Part shown: positions 1-10,570 of the stretch, piece by piece
Layout: the number at the start of each line of letters is the position of its first letter
Position numbering within the stretch: the first letter of the stretch is position 1
Assembly: GCA_964019425.1 (NCBI GenBank)
Contig: OZ025801.1
Location: 434,001 to 498,000 of the forward strand
Direction of reading: 5' to 3'
Source: Flectonema sp. DT1601
Lineage: Eukaryota > Euglenozoa > Diplonemea > Diplonemida > Diplonemidae
DNA: 64,000 nt
Notes under the pieces: model-generated
What the model saw: the letters and a program-made list of their open reading frames with translations, nothing else
Told to the model about the DNA's origin: nothing
Database searches by the model: none
Position numbers and translations under genes: made by a program

Positions 1-161
1 ACAATACAATCATCATTCAGGATTCCAGTATGATTCTTGCCGTCATCCATGTTCTTGACAGAAATTTTTGAACTCATATCGGTGACGGTACCAACTGCCC
101 AACTCTCAATAGCATCTTTTCGATTGTTATAAAAACAAAGACTTCCTACTTTTAATGCCAT
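1..161 (-). CDS. 5' end of a gene running off the left edge; possibly myosin-like N-terminal domain
   Basis: An open frame starts at the ATG at 161-159 and runs without a stop to base 1, giving 53 residues that begin MALKVGSLCFYNN. The pattern VGS-aromatic, a tryptophan in SWAVGTV, then a second short strand (KISVKN) and a glycine turn resembles the small SH3-like beta domain at the N terminus of myosin heavy chains, but the piece is too short to settle this. A strong splice-acceptor-like site lies 42 nt upstream (204-219), followed by an A10 run in the leader, as seen at other genes in this window. Any SH3-like or Tudor-like opening domain would fit equally well. Confidence 0.5.
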   Translation of the reverse strand, partial: MALKVGSLCFYNNRKDAIESWAVGTVTDMSSKISVKNMDDGKNHTGILNDDCI

Positions 162-203
162 CCTATATTGTTATTATTTTTTGGATGTATTTTTTTTTTC
201 AAC

Positions 204-219
204 CTGGGGGAAAAAAAAA
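204..219 (-). promoter_or_regulatory. Leader splice-acceptor-like site of the left-edge gene
   Basis: On the minus strand a T9 run and CCCCCAG form a textbook 3' splice site whose AG is 42 nt before the ATG at 161. No upstream exon or donor is visible nearby, so it could receive a trans-spliced leader or end a 5'-UTR intron. Confidence 0.5.
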
Positions 220-310
220 GAAATATAACTTCAAAAAATAAAGATTTTCAAACAGGAAAAAAAAAAAAAAAAAAAAAAAAGGGGTTAGGTTGACACAAGA
301 ACAGATACTG

Positions 311-2308
311 TCATCTGTTTGCAATGATAGCGAAATTTCGGGGGGACAAGGCACCATCAAATATGGAATCGAGTCGGACATCACATCCCTTCTCAGAAAG
401 CATAAGTGCTCTATCGATGACGAACGCGGATTCAATAAGTTGAGACATCCAATTTCGAAGTATTACGAGAGCAAGAAATGATGAGAAATCACTCTCCATG
501 TACTGCTGTTCAATAGAAGCGGGAGTCTTATCACACGGAGGTTCCGATGGAGCAAATCCATACTTCTCAATAGAACTTATAAACTGTTCGAATGTTAAAT
601 CGGATTTCATACGAGACATGTCTCTCAAGAATATCGGTGGAAGTGAATCAGATGTCTGAAATCTGTCTTCCTTCGACGAACTGTAACATGACGATAGAGT
701 CGGCCAATACAACGGAAGCATTGCCCTGAAGAATAATAATCTTTTTGACGACAGAAATTTTGATAAATCATCGTCACTCAAACCCTCCACAACGGGTTGC
801 GTTGCCAACATCAGAGATAGTTCTGTTACTGTTGATGGAAATTGTCGATTGGAAACATACTTACTGAGTGGAAACCCATTTTTCGTAAGAGAGTGCCAAC
901 AACAACTGACCAACGTTAAGTTATTCGATTCTGACGCATGCCATAACTTCAGAGTTGTGGATCCTAAGTCTCCACAAGTGTGAAGACCAATCATCATAAC
1001 ATCTCGTAAGTTATCATTAATAGGATACACTGATGGATCGATTGTATTTACTTTATCAACATCAGTAGGTAACGGTAAGCACATACGAGACTTAGTAGCG
1101 TGTCGTAATATTTTATATCTGTCAGTACTGTCATCATAACCTAAAACTGTTACTAATTCAGTTCCCACATCATCGGTTGTTGTGTCGTCATCTGTTGGTT
1201 CCATCGCGGGTGTATCATCATCAGTCTCTTTTTTTTTTTTTTTAGATTTTTTGTGTTCGTTACAGATTGATTTTGGAAGTACTAATCGACAGCCTCGTTT
1301 GAATTGTTGTCCAGATATCCTAATCTCACTTCCCATGGGTTCATATTCACAAAAATATGATTTAATCCAATTCCACATTTCAGCTTCATTCAGAGACTCT
1401 GGAACTGTATTCCCAGGATGTGAATATGAAAGGTGTCCAAGAAGCATTGGAAGGTGTCCTTTAATGATTTTGTTACAAGTTGCGCATTTCATTTTTGACG
1501 ATATTTGTGGTACTTCAGCTTCTACAACAGAATTAGATTTGGGTAACTTTGACAGCAGATCACTCCAATTGAGATTTGGATCAACGTGACAGGTTAGAGA
1601 AAACATTGCTCCTCGGGGTTCATATAAAAAGGAATCACCATCATCGAATATTCTGCTGCATAAGATTCTATCAATCCGTTCGAATGAGCTGTCTCTGTGA
1701 TGGGGATTGCAATCAAGACCGATGACTTGTAAACCTTTGCATAGCGCTAGTGCTCTGCTTAGGTATCCTTTTCCTTCTCCGATGTTTATTATCGTTTTTA
1801 TATCATCGTTGTTCATGAGGGAATCTTTTATGTTTTTGTACATCATCGTCACTTCGTGTTTCTTTTTATCAGACATACCGCTGTCTATTATTCTTGTTAG
1901 GAATTTTTGTTGTTGGTGGCTGTCAGTTGTAGTCTCACTAACTTGATTGTTTTTCTGATCACGACTAAGTCTCAACGAATTACAATTCATTGCAAACTCA
2001 AAGAGACTTTCTGACGTTGTTTTTACATCTTTCCAAATACAACTTTCAGTTGTTACACTACTAAGCTGTAGGAGCTCTGAAACTACGCTCTCTCCTTTGT
2101 CTTTTATTAGTGACCCTAGTGCGGATAGCCATTCTTGGACTTCAGTCTTTTTACCTCCATTTAGATGGAATTCTAGTCTAAAATAGTCTTCAGGGTGTAC
2201 AGAATGAATGGTTTGATGGTTTTCAAGGAATGTATATAATTCATCGCAGTATTTCTTATTGTCTGTGTGGCAGCTGTCGGTTCGGAATGGAAGGTGAAGT
2301 CGATCCAT
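311..2308 (-). CDS. METTL25/RRNAD1-family methyltransferase-like protein
   Basis: Single-exon 665-residue protein. The SAM-binding loop reads IGEGKGYLSRAL (about residues 176-187), followed by VIGLDCNP, and a later GLHTCGDLGS motif with a CCWH pair downstream. This set is characteristic of the METTL25/METTL25B (RRNAD1) family of Rossmann-fold methyltransferases, described as acting on ribosomal protein or RNA substrates; the substrate here is unknown. Between the SAM loop and the second motif sits an insertion with CATC, thirteen residues, then H-x4-H, which looks like a C2H2 zinc finger, and an acidic, threonine-rich stretch after a lysine run. The length is within the family range. The leader acceptor-like site TTTTCCTCATTCAG lies only 12 nt before the ATG. 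Confidence 0.82.
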   Translation of the reverse strand: MDRLHLPFRTDSCHTDNKKYCDELYTFLENHQTIHSVHPEDYFRLEFHLNGGKKTEVQEWLSALGSLIKDKGESVVSELLQLSSVTTESCIWKDVKTTSESLFEFAMNCNSLRLSRDQKNNQVSETTTDSHQQQKFLTRIIDSGMSDKKKHEVTMMYKNIKDSLMNNDDIKTIINIGEGKGYLSRALALCKGLQVIGLDCNPHHRDSSFERIDRILCSRIFDDGDSFLYEPRGAMFSLTCHVDPNLNWSDLLSKLPKSNSVVEAEVPQISSKMKCATCNKIIKGHLPMLLGHLSYSHPGNTVPESLNEAEMWNWIKSYFCEYEPMGSEIRISGQQFKRGCRLVLPKSICNEHKKSKKKKKETDDDTPAMEPTDDDTTTDDVGTELVTVLGYDDSTDRYKILRHATKSRMCLPLPTDVDKVNTIDPSVYPINDNLRDVMMIGLHTCGDLGSTTLKLWHASESNNLTLVSCCWHSLTKNGFPLSKYVSNRQFPSTVTELSLMLATQPVVEGLSDDDLSKFLSSKRLLFFRAMLPLYWPTLSSCYSSSKEDRFQTSDSLPPIFLRDMSRMKSDLTFEQFISSIEKYGFAPSEPPCDKTPASIEQQYMESDFSSFLALVILRNWMSQLIESAFVIDRALMLSEKGCDVRLDSIFDGALSPRNFAIIANR

Positions 2309-2554
2309 TTATTTATGTAACTGAATGAGGAAAATATATTTTCAATACAAAAAAAATAAAAAAAAAAGGAATCGGCAACTCAACACCAATTTGCTTTTTC
2401 GACCTGGAATGAAAAAGGGGAAGAAAAACACCGATTAAGAGAACTATTTCGATAACTTCGTATTATAACTACTAATGGGTACTTACTTCAGAATAATCTA
2501 AGGGTGGGGAATGCAATACAAAGTGTACGAGGCTACAAACAAAGCAATGGGAGG

Positions 2555-5500
2555 TTAGGTTAATGGAGAAGGCGCTTTCCGTTTTCGTTTTTCAAAAGCG
2601 TGTTTCCAATAAGTGTCATAAGGAGGTGACTTTTTTTGAATTCTATCGGTCACTTCAGTTATTGTTTTTATCAGTTCTTCTCCACTCATTGCACCAGCCT
2701 TTTCACAAAGGGCGACTGACGTCCTGATGAATTGACCAGATATAATCCTTTCTCTGTCGATTAATTCTATCCTCGCCTTCGCCTCTTCACTATCAATAGC
2801 GAGTGCGACAGAAGCCGGGAGAGGAGATCTAAAAAAACCAATGTCATTACGAAATTTTGAAGCCTCATGTGATGCCTTCTTAGCAGCCGCTTCCGCAGCA
2901 GCTTTTCGAGCCCCACGAAGAGGAACTGAATAACTGCGAGAAACTGGTTTAAATACAGGTTTTCGATGTTGCTGCGGTTTTGATATCCCTGGAGCTGATG
3001 CAGCAGGTATACCTCCTCGACGGGTGATGACTCTTTTTTGAGGGGCTGGATTAGTCATTTTATCAGGTGATAGAGTGATGTTACCATCCTCAGTCTCAGT
3101 TAAGTTAGAGATGCTATCCTTTCGATTGATAGCAGGAATTTGAAGACCCTCTGGTTCAAATAGAGTTTCTGAATCATATCCGTCACTGGGATCGTCAAAC
3201 ACGACAGTTTTTACTTTTATTTCATTCAACTCAAACATCTCATCTCTTATTATTCCTCTTCCAGATTTCCATTTTTCATATCTTTTTAAGTATCGCTCCG
3301 TTTCTTCTTGTGATGCGGGTATTGGAATTCGTTTTTTAACTTCTTCATCATCGATAATGACTGACACTAACAGAGGTTCGTCGTCGAGAGTGTATTTTAA
3401 TAAAGTTGCATTTTTTCTGATCTTTCTGCACAATGAAAGGTGGTGTAGGGTCGTTGCCTGTCTCTGAAGTGACTCATCAGCTACGATTTCATTTCTTGAT
3501 TTCGACTCAACGACTTCGACTATGGATTCAAAGTGACCTTCTTGAATCGTATGCGTCTTCGTAGTTTTAATATTAGCATCAACTAACTTTTCCCATTTCT
3601 GATCAGTATTGTATTTATTAAACCTTTGTTGGTATGTTGTCGTCTTCTTAAATGATGGGTAGTTTTGTTTTCTGATTTGTTGTTGTTGTGATGCAGTTCT
3701 TCGGTGAGAATTCGATCCCCACTCCCAACTACTTTTTGTTAATTCAGTGCTGTGTGATGTGCTTCTCCATTCTAAACCAGAATCATCTTCTCTGATATGC
3801 CGTAACGATCTCATTACTTCAGCGTAGCTCTTTTCATCTTCATCATTGAATGAAGTATCGGGTGATTGATCATCAATGTGAATGCTACTGCTGTCAGTTG
3901 CTTGGCTTTCTTCTATTGAAGATTCAAGGAGAGCTGTTGGTGAGTTTGAATCAAACGACAACACAACACCAGAAGGTGGTTTTGGAGGTGATCGAGTAGG
4001 CATTCGACTGCTAGCAATAGTACTGTTAGATTCCCTCGTTGAAGGAGGAAGAGATTGACTAGCTGATGGAGCTCTTGGCGCAGCCCTCGATGGTCGAACT
4101 CGAATCGGAGAACAATTCGATGCCAATGACGGTGTACTCGACATCGCTTCCATTGCAATGCTATTCCTAACATCCGCTTGTTGTTTTTCAATTACTAAGA
4201 AAGCTTCAACATTAAACACCTGATGAATTCCATCAAACAAAGCCGTCTGTTCTGTTGTAATCTGACGACGCCTCTCCTCTTCAGATACTAAATACGTATG
4301 CAGGTGAAGTAAGTCAAGCCTAGTAATCGATTCAAATTCAACCTGTTGAAGTCGTCCAGTACCCTCATTCATTTGTATTGCTGTGAGTTGTATTGTACGG
4401 CGACTGCGTTGTGATATATTCCAAATTGATTGAAATATCCGTCGTTCTGATTCGAGTATTTCTCTGCGAGATTCTTCTTCGGTTTCAATTGTTTTTATCG
4501 TCTCTGATTGGTTTATTATTTTTTTAGTTTTCCCGGTTTTAACAACAATCGATGCCGCCTGTTTGCAATATCCTCTTTGAATATCCGACCTGAATCTCAC
4601 CTCCGAGAGCTCAGTGAAATATAGTCCCAGCTTAATCCGTTTTATGTTTTCTTCAGAAGAAATCGCAATCGCAGTAGTAATGTATTTCCTTTGCAGTACA
4701 TTACTTTTTAATGAGTGTTTGTATGAAACGTATAATAAACTTCTTTTCATCACCTCTTGTAGTTTTAAAAATGAATGTTTTTGATAGAATGTGATTCGAC
4801 GTCTGTGGATGTTTTCTTTCATTTTGTATAAAATAGTAATCTCTCTGAGGTGTTCGATGTGCGTTGTGCTGATCCTTTGTACAGCTCTTCCCAAAAGTTC
4901 CATTCTGATTATTTCATGTCGACAGCTTTGCTCGTGTTCTTCTAAAAAGTCGAGTGCGACGGACATGACTAGTGTCTTGTTGTGAGTGTTTTCTATACTG
5001 TCTTCTTCGTCAGCTGTGAAAGTCGGGCTTTGAAGGTGTTTACCCGAAGGAGTGGAATTAACTTCCATGAGCAATCGCAATCTCCATTTTCCTTCAGCAT
5101 TCGCTAAGTGTCCAGCTAGTTTAGCTTTTTGTTGAACAGCCACACAAACTTTATCATTCAAGTCACTGACATATGCAACGTGACATCGACTTATTGTTTC
5201 TCCCCATTCTAATGTCCTGCGAGTACTTTCTTCGAGAAATATTAATTTTCTTATCCGACCACTGCTTTCGCTGTTGTCACTTTCATTACTTTTCCTTCTT
5301 AAAGTGACTGCTTCACTTGCTGTTGGACTGTTGCTAGGTGATGTCACACTTGATACGGGTTCTCGTTGTTCTAATTCATCAAATCTCATTCTAGGTGAAG
5401 GAGATATCTTTAGGTAATCATAAAGTGCTTTAGCTGATGCCGCAGCGCTCATATCTAATCCAAGAATCAGTTCTTTTGGTGATGGCGATCCAGTTGATGG

Positions 5501-6301
5501 AACAGAAGGGAATCTTTGTGCCTTTGGTGTCATGTCCCACGCTGATCCTTTTGATGCAGCTCTAGCTTCCTGTTCACTAAATAACTGTCTTGCTGTAGTT
5601 GGAGGAGTTCCCTCTATTCTAACTTGTTTACTACCAACAGGTGTTAGTGGAGGAGGTAGTTTTGATATTTCTGGTGTTTGTGTTTTAACAGATGCAGAAC
5701 CCTCTCTTCCCCTTTCACGATTTTTTTCTTTCTTTTTCATTGCTGATAGCCAGGCAGCAACTGGATCCGGAGTCTCTTTTTCAACTTGTGTTCCTTCCGT
5801 TACGAATGATGGACCTTTAAGAGGTTTAACTTCGAGGGGACTTGTTGCTGATTCTTTCATCGTTGAACGAACTATCGATTTACTAACTTCTTCTAAGATA
5901 GAACGAGCAGCGAGTTCTTTTGTATCACCATCTGAAGGTGTTCGTAATAATTCATTAAATCCCTCCTTGTCTGAAATAGACGAATTATCGCTTACCGCTA
6001 AAGTATTACGTGATCCTGAAAGTGAGTTGTTTTTATGTCTTGGAGAGAAATCTCCCGGAGAAAATGAAGATTGACTTCTCTGCAAAGAATGAGGTGTTAT
6101 GTTATAAAGTGGTTTTGGAGAACTCCTTACCAACCCAGAAGTCTTTGACACACTTCGTGTGATGTGAGGTTTCCTGTAAGTGAGAATCTGTTTTGCTTGG
6201 GTTGCAATCTCGGCTTCTGATTGTCGTCTTCTTGCTAACCTCCCTGACACTAGCGGGGATTCAAGAGCTTCTCTGAGACGGCGATCACGGGCGGTCGACA
6301 T
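2555..6301 (-). CDS. Unrecognised 1248-residue Ser-rich, helical protein
   Basis: Long single open frame with a clean ATG start at 6301; I do not recognise the family. The first 380 residues and residues about 730-860 are rich in Ser, Pro and Thr and look disordered. Residues about 385-710 are charged and strongly helical, with RRRI/EERRR-type repeats that suggest coiled coil. The C-terminal third is basic, with an Ala-rich helix near residue 1155. No membrane segment or signal peptide is seen. The composition fits a cytoskeletal or scaffold protein, but that is only a guess. A leader acceptor-like site (T7 then CACAG) lies 24 nt upstream of the ATG, which supports this start. Confidence 0.75.
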   Translation of the reverse strand: MSTARDRRLREALESPLVSGRLARRRQSEAEIATQAKQILTYRKPHITRSVSKTSGLVRSSPKPLYNITPHSLQRSQSSFSPGDFSPRHKNNSLSGSRNTLAVSDNSSISDKEGFNELLRTPSDGDTKELAARSILEEVSKSIVRSTMKESATSPLEVKPLKGPSFVTEGTQVEKETPDPVAAWLSAMKKKEKNRERGREGSASVKTQTPEISKLPPPLTPVGSKQVRIEGTPPTTARQLFSEQEARAASKGSAWDMTPKAQRFPSVPSTGSPSPKELILGLDMSAAASAKALYDYLKISPSPRMRFDELEQREPVSSVTSPSNSPTASEAVTLRRKSNESDNSESSGRIRKLIFLEESTRRTLEWGETISRCHVAYVSDLNDKVCVAVQQKAKLAGHLANAEGKWRLRLLMEVNSTPSGKHLQSPTFTADEEDSIENTHNKTLVMSVALDFLEEHEQSCRHEIIRMELLGRAVQRISTTHIEHLREITILYKMKENIHRRRITFYQKHSFLKLQEVMKRSLLYVSYKHSLKSNVLQRKYITTAIAISSEENIKRIKLGLYFTELSEVRFRSDIQRGYCKQAASIVVKTGKTKKIINQSETIKTIETEEESRREILESERRIFQSIWNISQRSRRTIQLTAIQMNEGTGRLQQVEFESITRLDLLHLHTYLVSEEERRRQITTEQTALFDGIHQVFNVEAFLVIEKQQADVRNSIAMEAMSSTPSLASNCSPIRVRPSRAAPRAPSASQSLPPSTRESNSTIASSRMPTRSPPKPPSGVVLSFDSNSPTALLESSIEESQATDSSSIHIDDQSPDTSFNDEDEKSYAEVMRSLRHIREDDSGLEWRSTSHSTELTKSSWEWGSNSHRRTASQQQQIRKQNYPSFKKTTTYQQRFNKYNTDQKWEKLVDANIKTTKTHTIQEGHFESIVEVVESKSRNEIVADESLQRQATTLHHLSLCRKIRKNATLLKYTLDDEPLLVSVIIDDEEVKKRIPIPASQEETERYLKRYEKWKSGRGIIRDEMFELNEIKVKTVVFDDPSDGYDSETLFEPEGLQIPAINRKDSISNLTETEDGNITLSPDKMTNPAPQKRVITRRGGIPAASAPGISKPQQHRKPVFKPVSRSYSVPLRGARKAAAEAAAKKASHEASKFRNDIGFFRSPLPASVALAIDSEEAKARIELIDRERIISGQFIRTSVALCEKAGAMSGEELIKTITEVTDRIQKKSPPYDTYWKHAFEKRKRKAPSPLT

Positions 6302-6325
6302 GTTTTTACCCCCACCCTGCGACCT

Positions 6326-6337
6326 CTGTGAAAAAAA
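6326..6337 (-). promoter_or_regulatory. Leader splice-acceptor-like site of the 1248-residue gene
   Basis: Minus-strand TTTTTTTCACAG ends 24 nt before the ATG at 6301. It has the T-tract and CAG expected of a 3' splice site, with no matching donor in the short spacer. Confidence 0.5.
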
Positions 6338-6897
6338 TAAAGCAATAAAAAGGTAAAATAAATATTTAAAAAAGAATATTCCTACGTAAAGATACCCATT
6401 GATAACAACATCATATTTTAATGAGATCGCAAAGCACTACTTTGATTGATTCGTATCTCCGAAATGTTTTCACAAAATTCGTTTCTTTTCTTTCTTCACT
6501 CTTATCCTTTCCTGATAATTCTTTTTTTTTTTCTTCTTTCTTTCTTTTTTTTTTTTTTTTTCAAACTTAAAAAAACAGACAGGCGACTTGGGAGTTGTAT
6601 TTTCATTACTTCTTAAGTCTCTTATTGTTCTTAAACTCCGCCAGTTTTGAATTTTTCTTCTTCAATGCCTGTTTTTTTTTTTTTTTTTTTTAAAGTTTTC
6701 AGCAGAATGAATTTTGCTTCTCATTAGATATCAATAAATAAATAAAATAAATAATACCTTCAATCTTTCAATCGACTTCTCGTCTTTTCTGGCCTTGTCT
6801 CTGAGGTATGATTTTTTCTGTTTTTTTTTAATATTAGTTGTTATTAAGGCATGTTAAGATTTGATTGTGTCACGAAAACCCGTGAACCGACTTAAAC

Positions 6898-6985
6898 TGA
6901 TAAAGCTAAAGGAGGTTTACGTGTGCTGCTTAACATTCTTTTTCGTTCTTACAATACTTCTTTCTTAAATGCAAAAAAAAAAAAA
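6898..6985. repeat. Dispersed repeat, copy 1 (partner near 62001-62085)
   Basis: The segment from gataaagctaa through a ttttcgttc-tacaatactt core to ttaaatgcaaaaa is shared, with small gaps, by 62001-62085. Copy 1 lies just past the BMS1 stop codon; copy 2 lies within an intron. It may be a short non-autonomous element or a shared UTR-like sequence. Confidence 0.5.
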
Positions 6986-6996
6986 AAAAAAGAAAT

Positions 6997-9900
6997 TCAA
7001 ACTTTTTCTGCTGCGTTATCCTTCTCCTTACGCTTTTTAGTGTTATCGACAAGAGTCAATTTTTCAAGAACATCGCGAGTCGCCTGTTCCTTTGGTTCGA
7101 GAATGTGTGCTGTTTCCTGTGCGATAGCAGTGTCGTTTCTGCTCATGCCGTCCTTCTCAATGAATCGAAGTTTCTTTTTATCAAACGGAAGCGAACCTTC
7201 GACCTTAGCAGGAGCTTGTAACGGCTTATTAAACACCTGTTTTCTCTTAACTTCTCTGTATATTGAATCAACAGAATATGGAACAGCAATGCCTCGATCA
7301 CGACGGAGTTCGGTCATGTTTTTCATTGCAGCCCATTCTTTTAGAAGGAGATTAGTAACAGGGTTGTAGTATTTCTGTGGTTCAATTACCTTCCAGGTCT
7401 TGCAGAACACGATGTCAGATTTCGCTATTTTGTCTTCAAAGGTCGCTCTGAATATTCCATTCTTACCCGTGACAGCTCTTTTTACCGTTCCTCTCAACCC
7501 CGAAGTCGTTTGAATTTTTGCTCCTTCGAACTTGGCAACTTCCAATGCAGAGCTGAACATATTCTTAACGAAGGCGGTATTCTTGTAAACCTTTGCTGGA
7601 ACACCCGTTAATTTCAATTTTTTTACAATCCTTGAACTGTGATCGATTTCCATAATATATCCCGTAGCACTACACCTGAAATGACGTACGTCAGCTTGCA
7701 GTGAATTGTTAGTGAACGCAATCACACCAGTGTTCGGAGGTGTTACCGGTCCGTAGAACGCAGCGACGCAATGCATATGAAGTGGTGAATATTTCAAATA
7801 ACGATTACGTCCGTTGGGATCTTCAAGAGCGAAGATCGGTTGCGTTTGAAATCGTCTCCATCCAACAGAGAGAACAAGCGGATCACCTGCTTTTAAAATC
7901 TTTGGATACCAACGATGTTTTTTAATTCTCATATACACAACTCCTAGTCTGTCTTCAGAAGCTAAAAGACCTCCCATCACTAGCGGCAGCTTTGGTTGAA
8001 AATTTGATACGAATTCAGCTGGTATTCCTTCTACAACAACTCTCACATATAATCCTGCATAGTATCCGACCAGTTTAATCTTTTCGTCAATATTTCCAAC
8101 AGTGACATCTTCAATGAGTTCTTTTGTCTTGTCATGTTTCTTATCCATTTCCTGCTTCATTACATCTAAGAAGTCTCTGGCTTCGGTTTCTCCAGCTTTG
8201 CCTTCAGCTTTGTCATAGGCGACATCGAAAGCCTTCTTTTGTGCAATTTTCTGTTTTTTGTAGTCATTTTCTTCCTCTTCGCCTTCAGCTGGTTTCTCAG
8301 GTTCAGCAGGTTTTGGGTTCTGAGTTGTGATTTTCAGATTGTCAGGTACTAGGGAGCGAACGCTTTCTTGTAAAGCTTCTAATTTGGACTGTTTCTTTGG
8401 TTTTGGTTGTTCGTTTTCATCATCGTTGGATAGCATGTCGTCGTCTGCGTTGCTTTCTTCTTCTTCGTCTTCGGTATCGTCATCTTCGTCGTTTACGATG
8501 TTCATGAGTTGGTCTTCATTGTCGTCATCACCCTCGCTGACGGATTCGTATCCTCTTTGATTTGTTACTTCCTTTGTTGCTCCCTTAATACCAGTTGATT
8601 CTTCAGCAGTCCATTCACCAGTTACGAAGAGGTCTCTAATACTTTCTCTAATTGTTTCAACTTCCCAATCCTCTTCAAGTATACCACGAACATCACGAGT
8701 TACGTCTTCTTGGTGAGCAGACTCGGTAGTCGCTCCTTGAACTTTGAAAAGGATATCATCAGCATCATCACCAAGGAGACTCATTCCACGTAGATCATCA
8801 GAAGAGATGTTGTGTTTAACATTTGTTCTATCCGAAGGGAGAATTACGTTGTTGTCATCATCAGAGTCGTCTTCATCATCAGTCTCGTCTTCTCCTTCTG
8901 GTTGAGGTTCTGGATCATTGAAATGAACTCTTCTTCTGATTCTTCCGTCTGCTGCTTTTTCAATTGTTGATGTGTATCTGGGGTTTACTTCCTCGTCATT
9001 GTCTTCGTCATCGTCTTCACTGTCACCTCCTTGAATTGCTTCTCCACCTTCAAACAAACTCATGCCAGCTCCCTTTAACTCTTCATCAATAGTTCTTCTC
9101 TTATTAGGATCAAGCATGTCATTCATTATTGAATGTCCTTCTCCAACATCAAGAACTGCTTCTTCTCTATCTTTATCAATTCTAACATAAACAGAGTCTT
9201 TGTCATAAATAAGACCTCCGACATCCGCCATTGGAGCGTAGAGTCGCTTGTCTCTTTCTGACAAATGACGTGTTTTTCTTTTATTTCCAGTTGTTGGAAG
9301 GGAACATGGATCTTGTAAGTGGTTTATATTTGATATAGTATAATCACCGACACCTGGAATATGAACTCGTTGGTTATCTTTTAATGGACAACCTCTAACG
9401 TATCCGTACAGTGCTATCTTTCGATCAGCTAGTGGTGATGCTTGCGTAATAGCCGGGTCAGTGATGTCTTCCATTCGGTCAGCAAGAACACAACTGTGAG
9501 TTGTTCTCCACTTTTGCTGTGATAGTTTAGTGACTGCTATAAATCTGTTGAGGTTTACAATCTCTTTCATCGAATACATGTTCCTCTCCATTCCACTTAA
9601 GTAGAATAGTTTAGCTCCTGGACAGATTTCTTGCCAAAATCTGTGTCTTAATGCTTTCTTAGTCTTTTTAAGTTGTTTATTGTTCTTCAACTTATCCAAG
9701 TGGGTGAGAACACCAATAAGTTTTGGGAATCCATGTGACTTTGATATGTTTAGAAATTCAAAAGTTTCCATCTCAAAACCAAAACTGGCATCCACAACCA
9801 ACAAAACCAAGTCAGCCATGCGAGCGATATCACACATTGCATTTATATCGTTAGGGCACTCAAAGAAAGTGATTCGTCGTTGTTTTCCTGCTATACATGT

Positions 9901-10352
9901 AACTGGTCCTTTGACTGATGTTAGATTTTGTTTTGTGAAATACTTAACAAGTGATCTGATTAGCGTTGTCTTTCCACTTCCAGGAGGTCCAACAACTGCG
10001 ACAGTCTCTGGAGGGCCATTCATGTCGTCTGCGTAAGTTCTATCGACGGTTGGCATCTTTATGTTGACCTGACTTCTATCAGATTTACGACGGGCGGCAT
10101 TGGCTCTGTGTGTGGGGTATTTTAGGGTTTTTTACACCAAATTGGGTCCAATATATATAAAAAAAGAAAAACTACATACAATCCAGGCCTTCCTGTTGCA
10201 AATCCCTTCACATTAATTTTGTCTGGCTCTGTTGGTAGTCCTCTCTTCTTCTTGTCTTCAACTTTTTTCTTTTCATACGACTTTCCCTTTCGGGGAGCTC
10301 TGTAAGATTTGTGCTCCCTTTCTGTCATGTCTAACTTACCTTCGATTGGCAT
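6997..10352 (-). CDS. BMS1: Ribosome biogenesis GTPase BMS1, two exons
   Basis: BMS1 is the nucleolar GTPase of the small-subunit processome that delivers Rcl1 during 40S maturation. Exon 1 is 10180-10352 and exon 2 is 6997-10105, joined across a 74-nt GTATGT...CACACAG intron; the join keeps the frame and reads GRPGLANAARRKSDR, as in the basic N terminus of BMS1. The total is 1093 residues, slightly shorter than yeast and human. Exon 2 carries the P-loop GPPGSGKTT, the switch region ITFFECPNDINAM, the very conserved DASFGFEMETFEFLNI and GVLTHLDKLK (NKxD-like), and LFYLSGM. A long acidic linker follows, then the C-terminal domain with FxTQPIFA and ADVRHF motifs. The exon 2 ATG at 10056 is internal, not the start. 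Confidence 0.96.
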
Positions 10353-10408
10353 CTTAGTTTTTTGTTAGTTGACAAACACACCGAAATATCCCGAGGAGTA
10401 GGGAATCC

Positions 10409-10428
10409 CTGTTGTGAAAGAAAAGAAA
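10409..10428 (-). promoter_or_regulatory. Leader splice-acceptor-like site of BMS1
   Basis: Minus-strand TTTCTTTTCTTTCACAACAG, a near-ideal polypyrimidine tract plus CAG, ends 56 nt before the BMS1 ATG. The BMS1 cis intron lacks such a tract. Confidence 0.55.
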
Positions 10429-10570
10429 TATTTATTATAACGCCACTGATTTACTTTTTTTAGGCCACCTCAACTCATCGGAACAAATCCTGTTTTTTGA
10501 AGGAAAAAATATGTATAAATTTTTCTATAAATCAACTCCCTTTTATAAGATGGTATATATCCACAACACC

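Larger units (their letters stand above)
6302..6996. other. Spacer between BMS1 and the 1248-residue gene
   Basis: About 700 bases without a convincing gene. It holds several long T runs on the plus strand (near 6540-6562 and 6672-6690) and an A run just beyond the BMS1 stop (6970-6990). The stretch 6898-6985 has a related copy near 62.0 kb. Confidence 0.7.

Noticed and set aside
5532-6074. Plus-strand open frame of 180 codons
   Set aside because: It is the antisense shadow of the 1248-residue gene; Ser-rich coding regions leave the opposite strand open.
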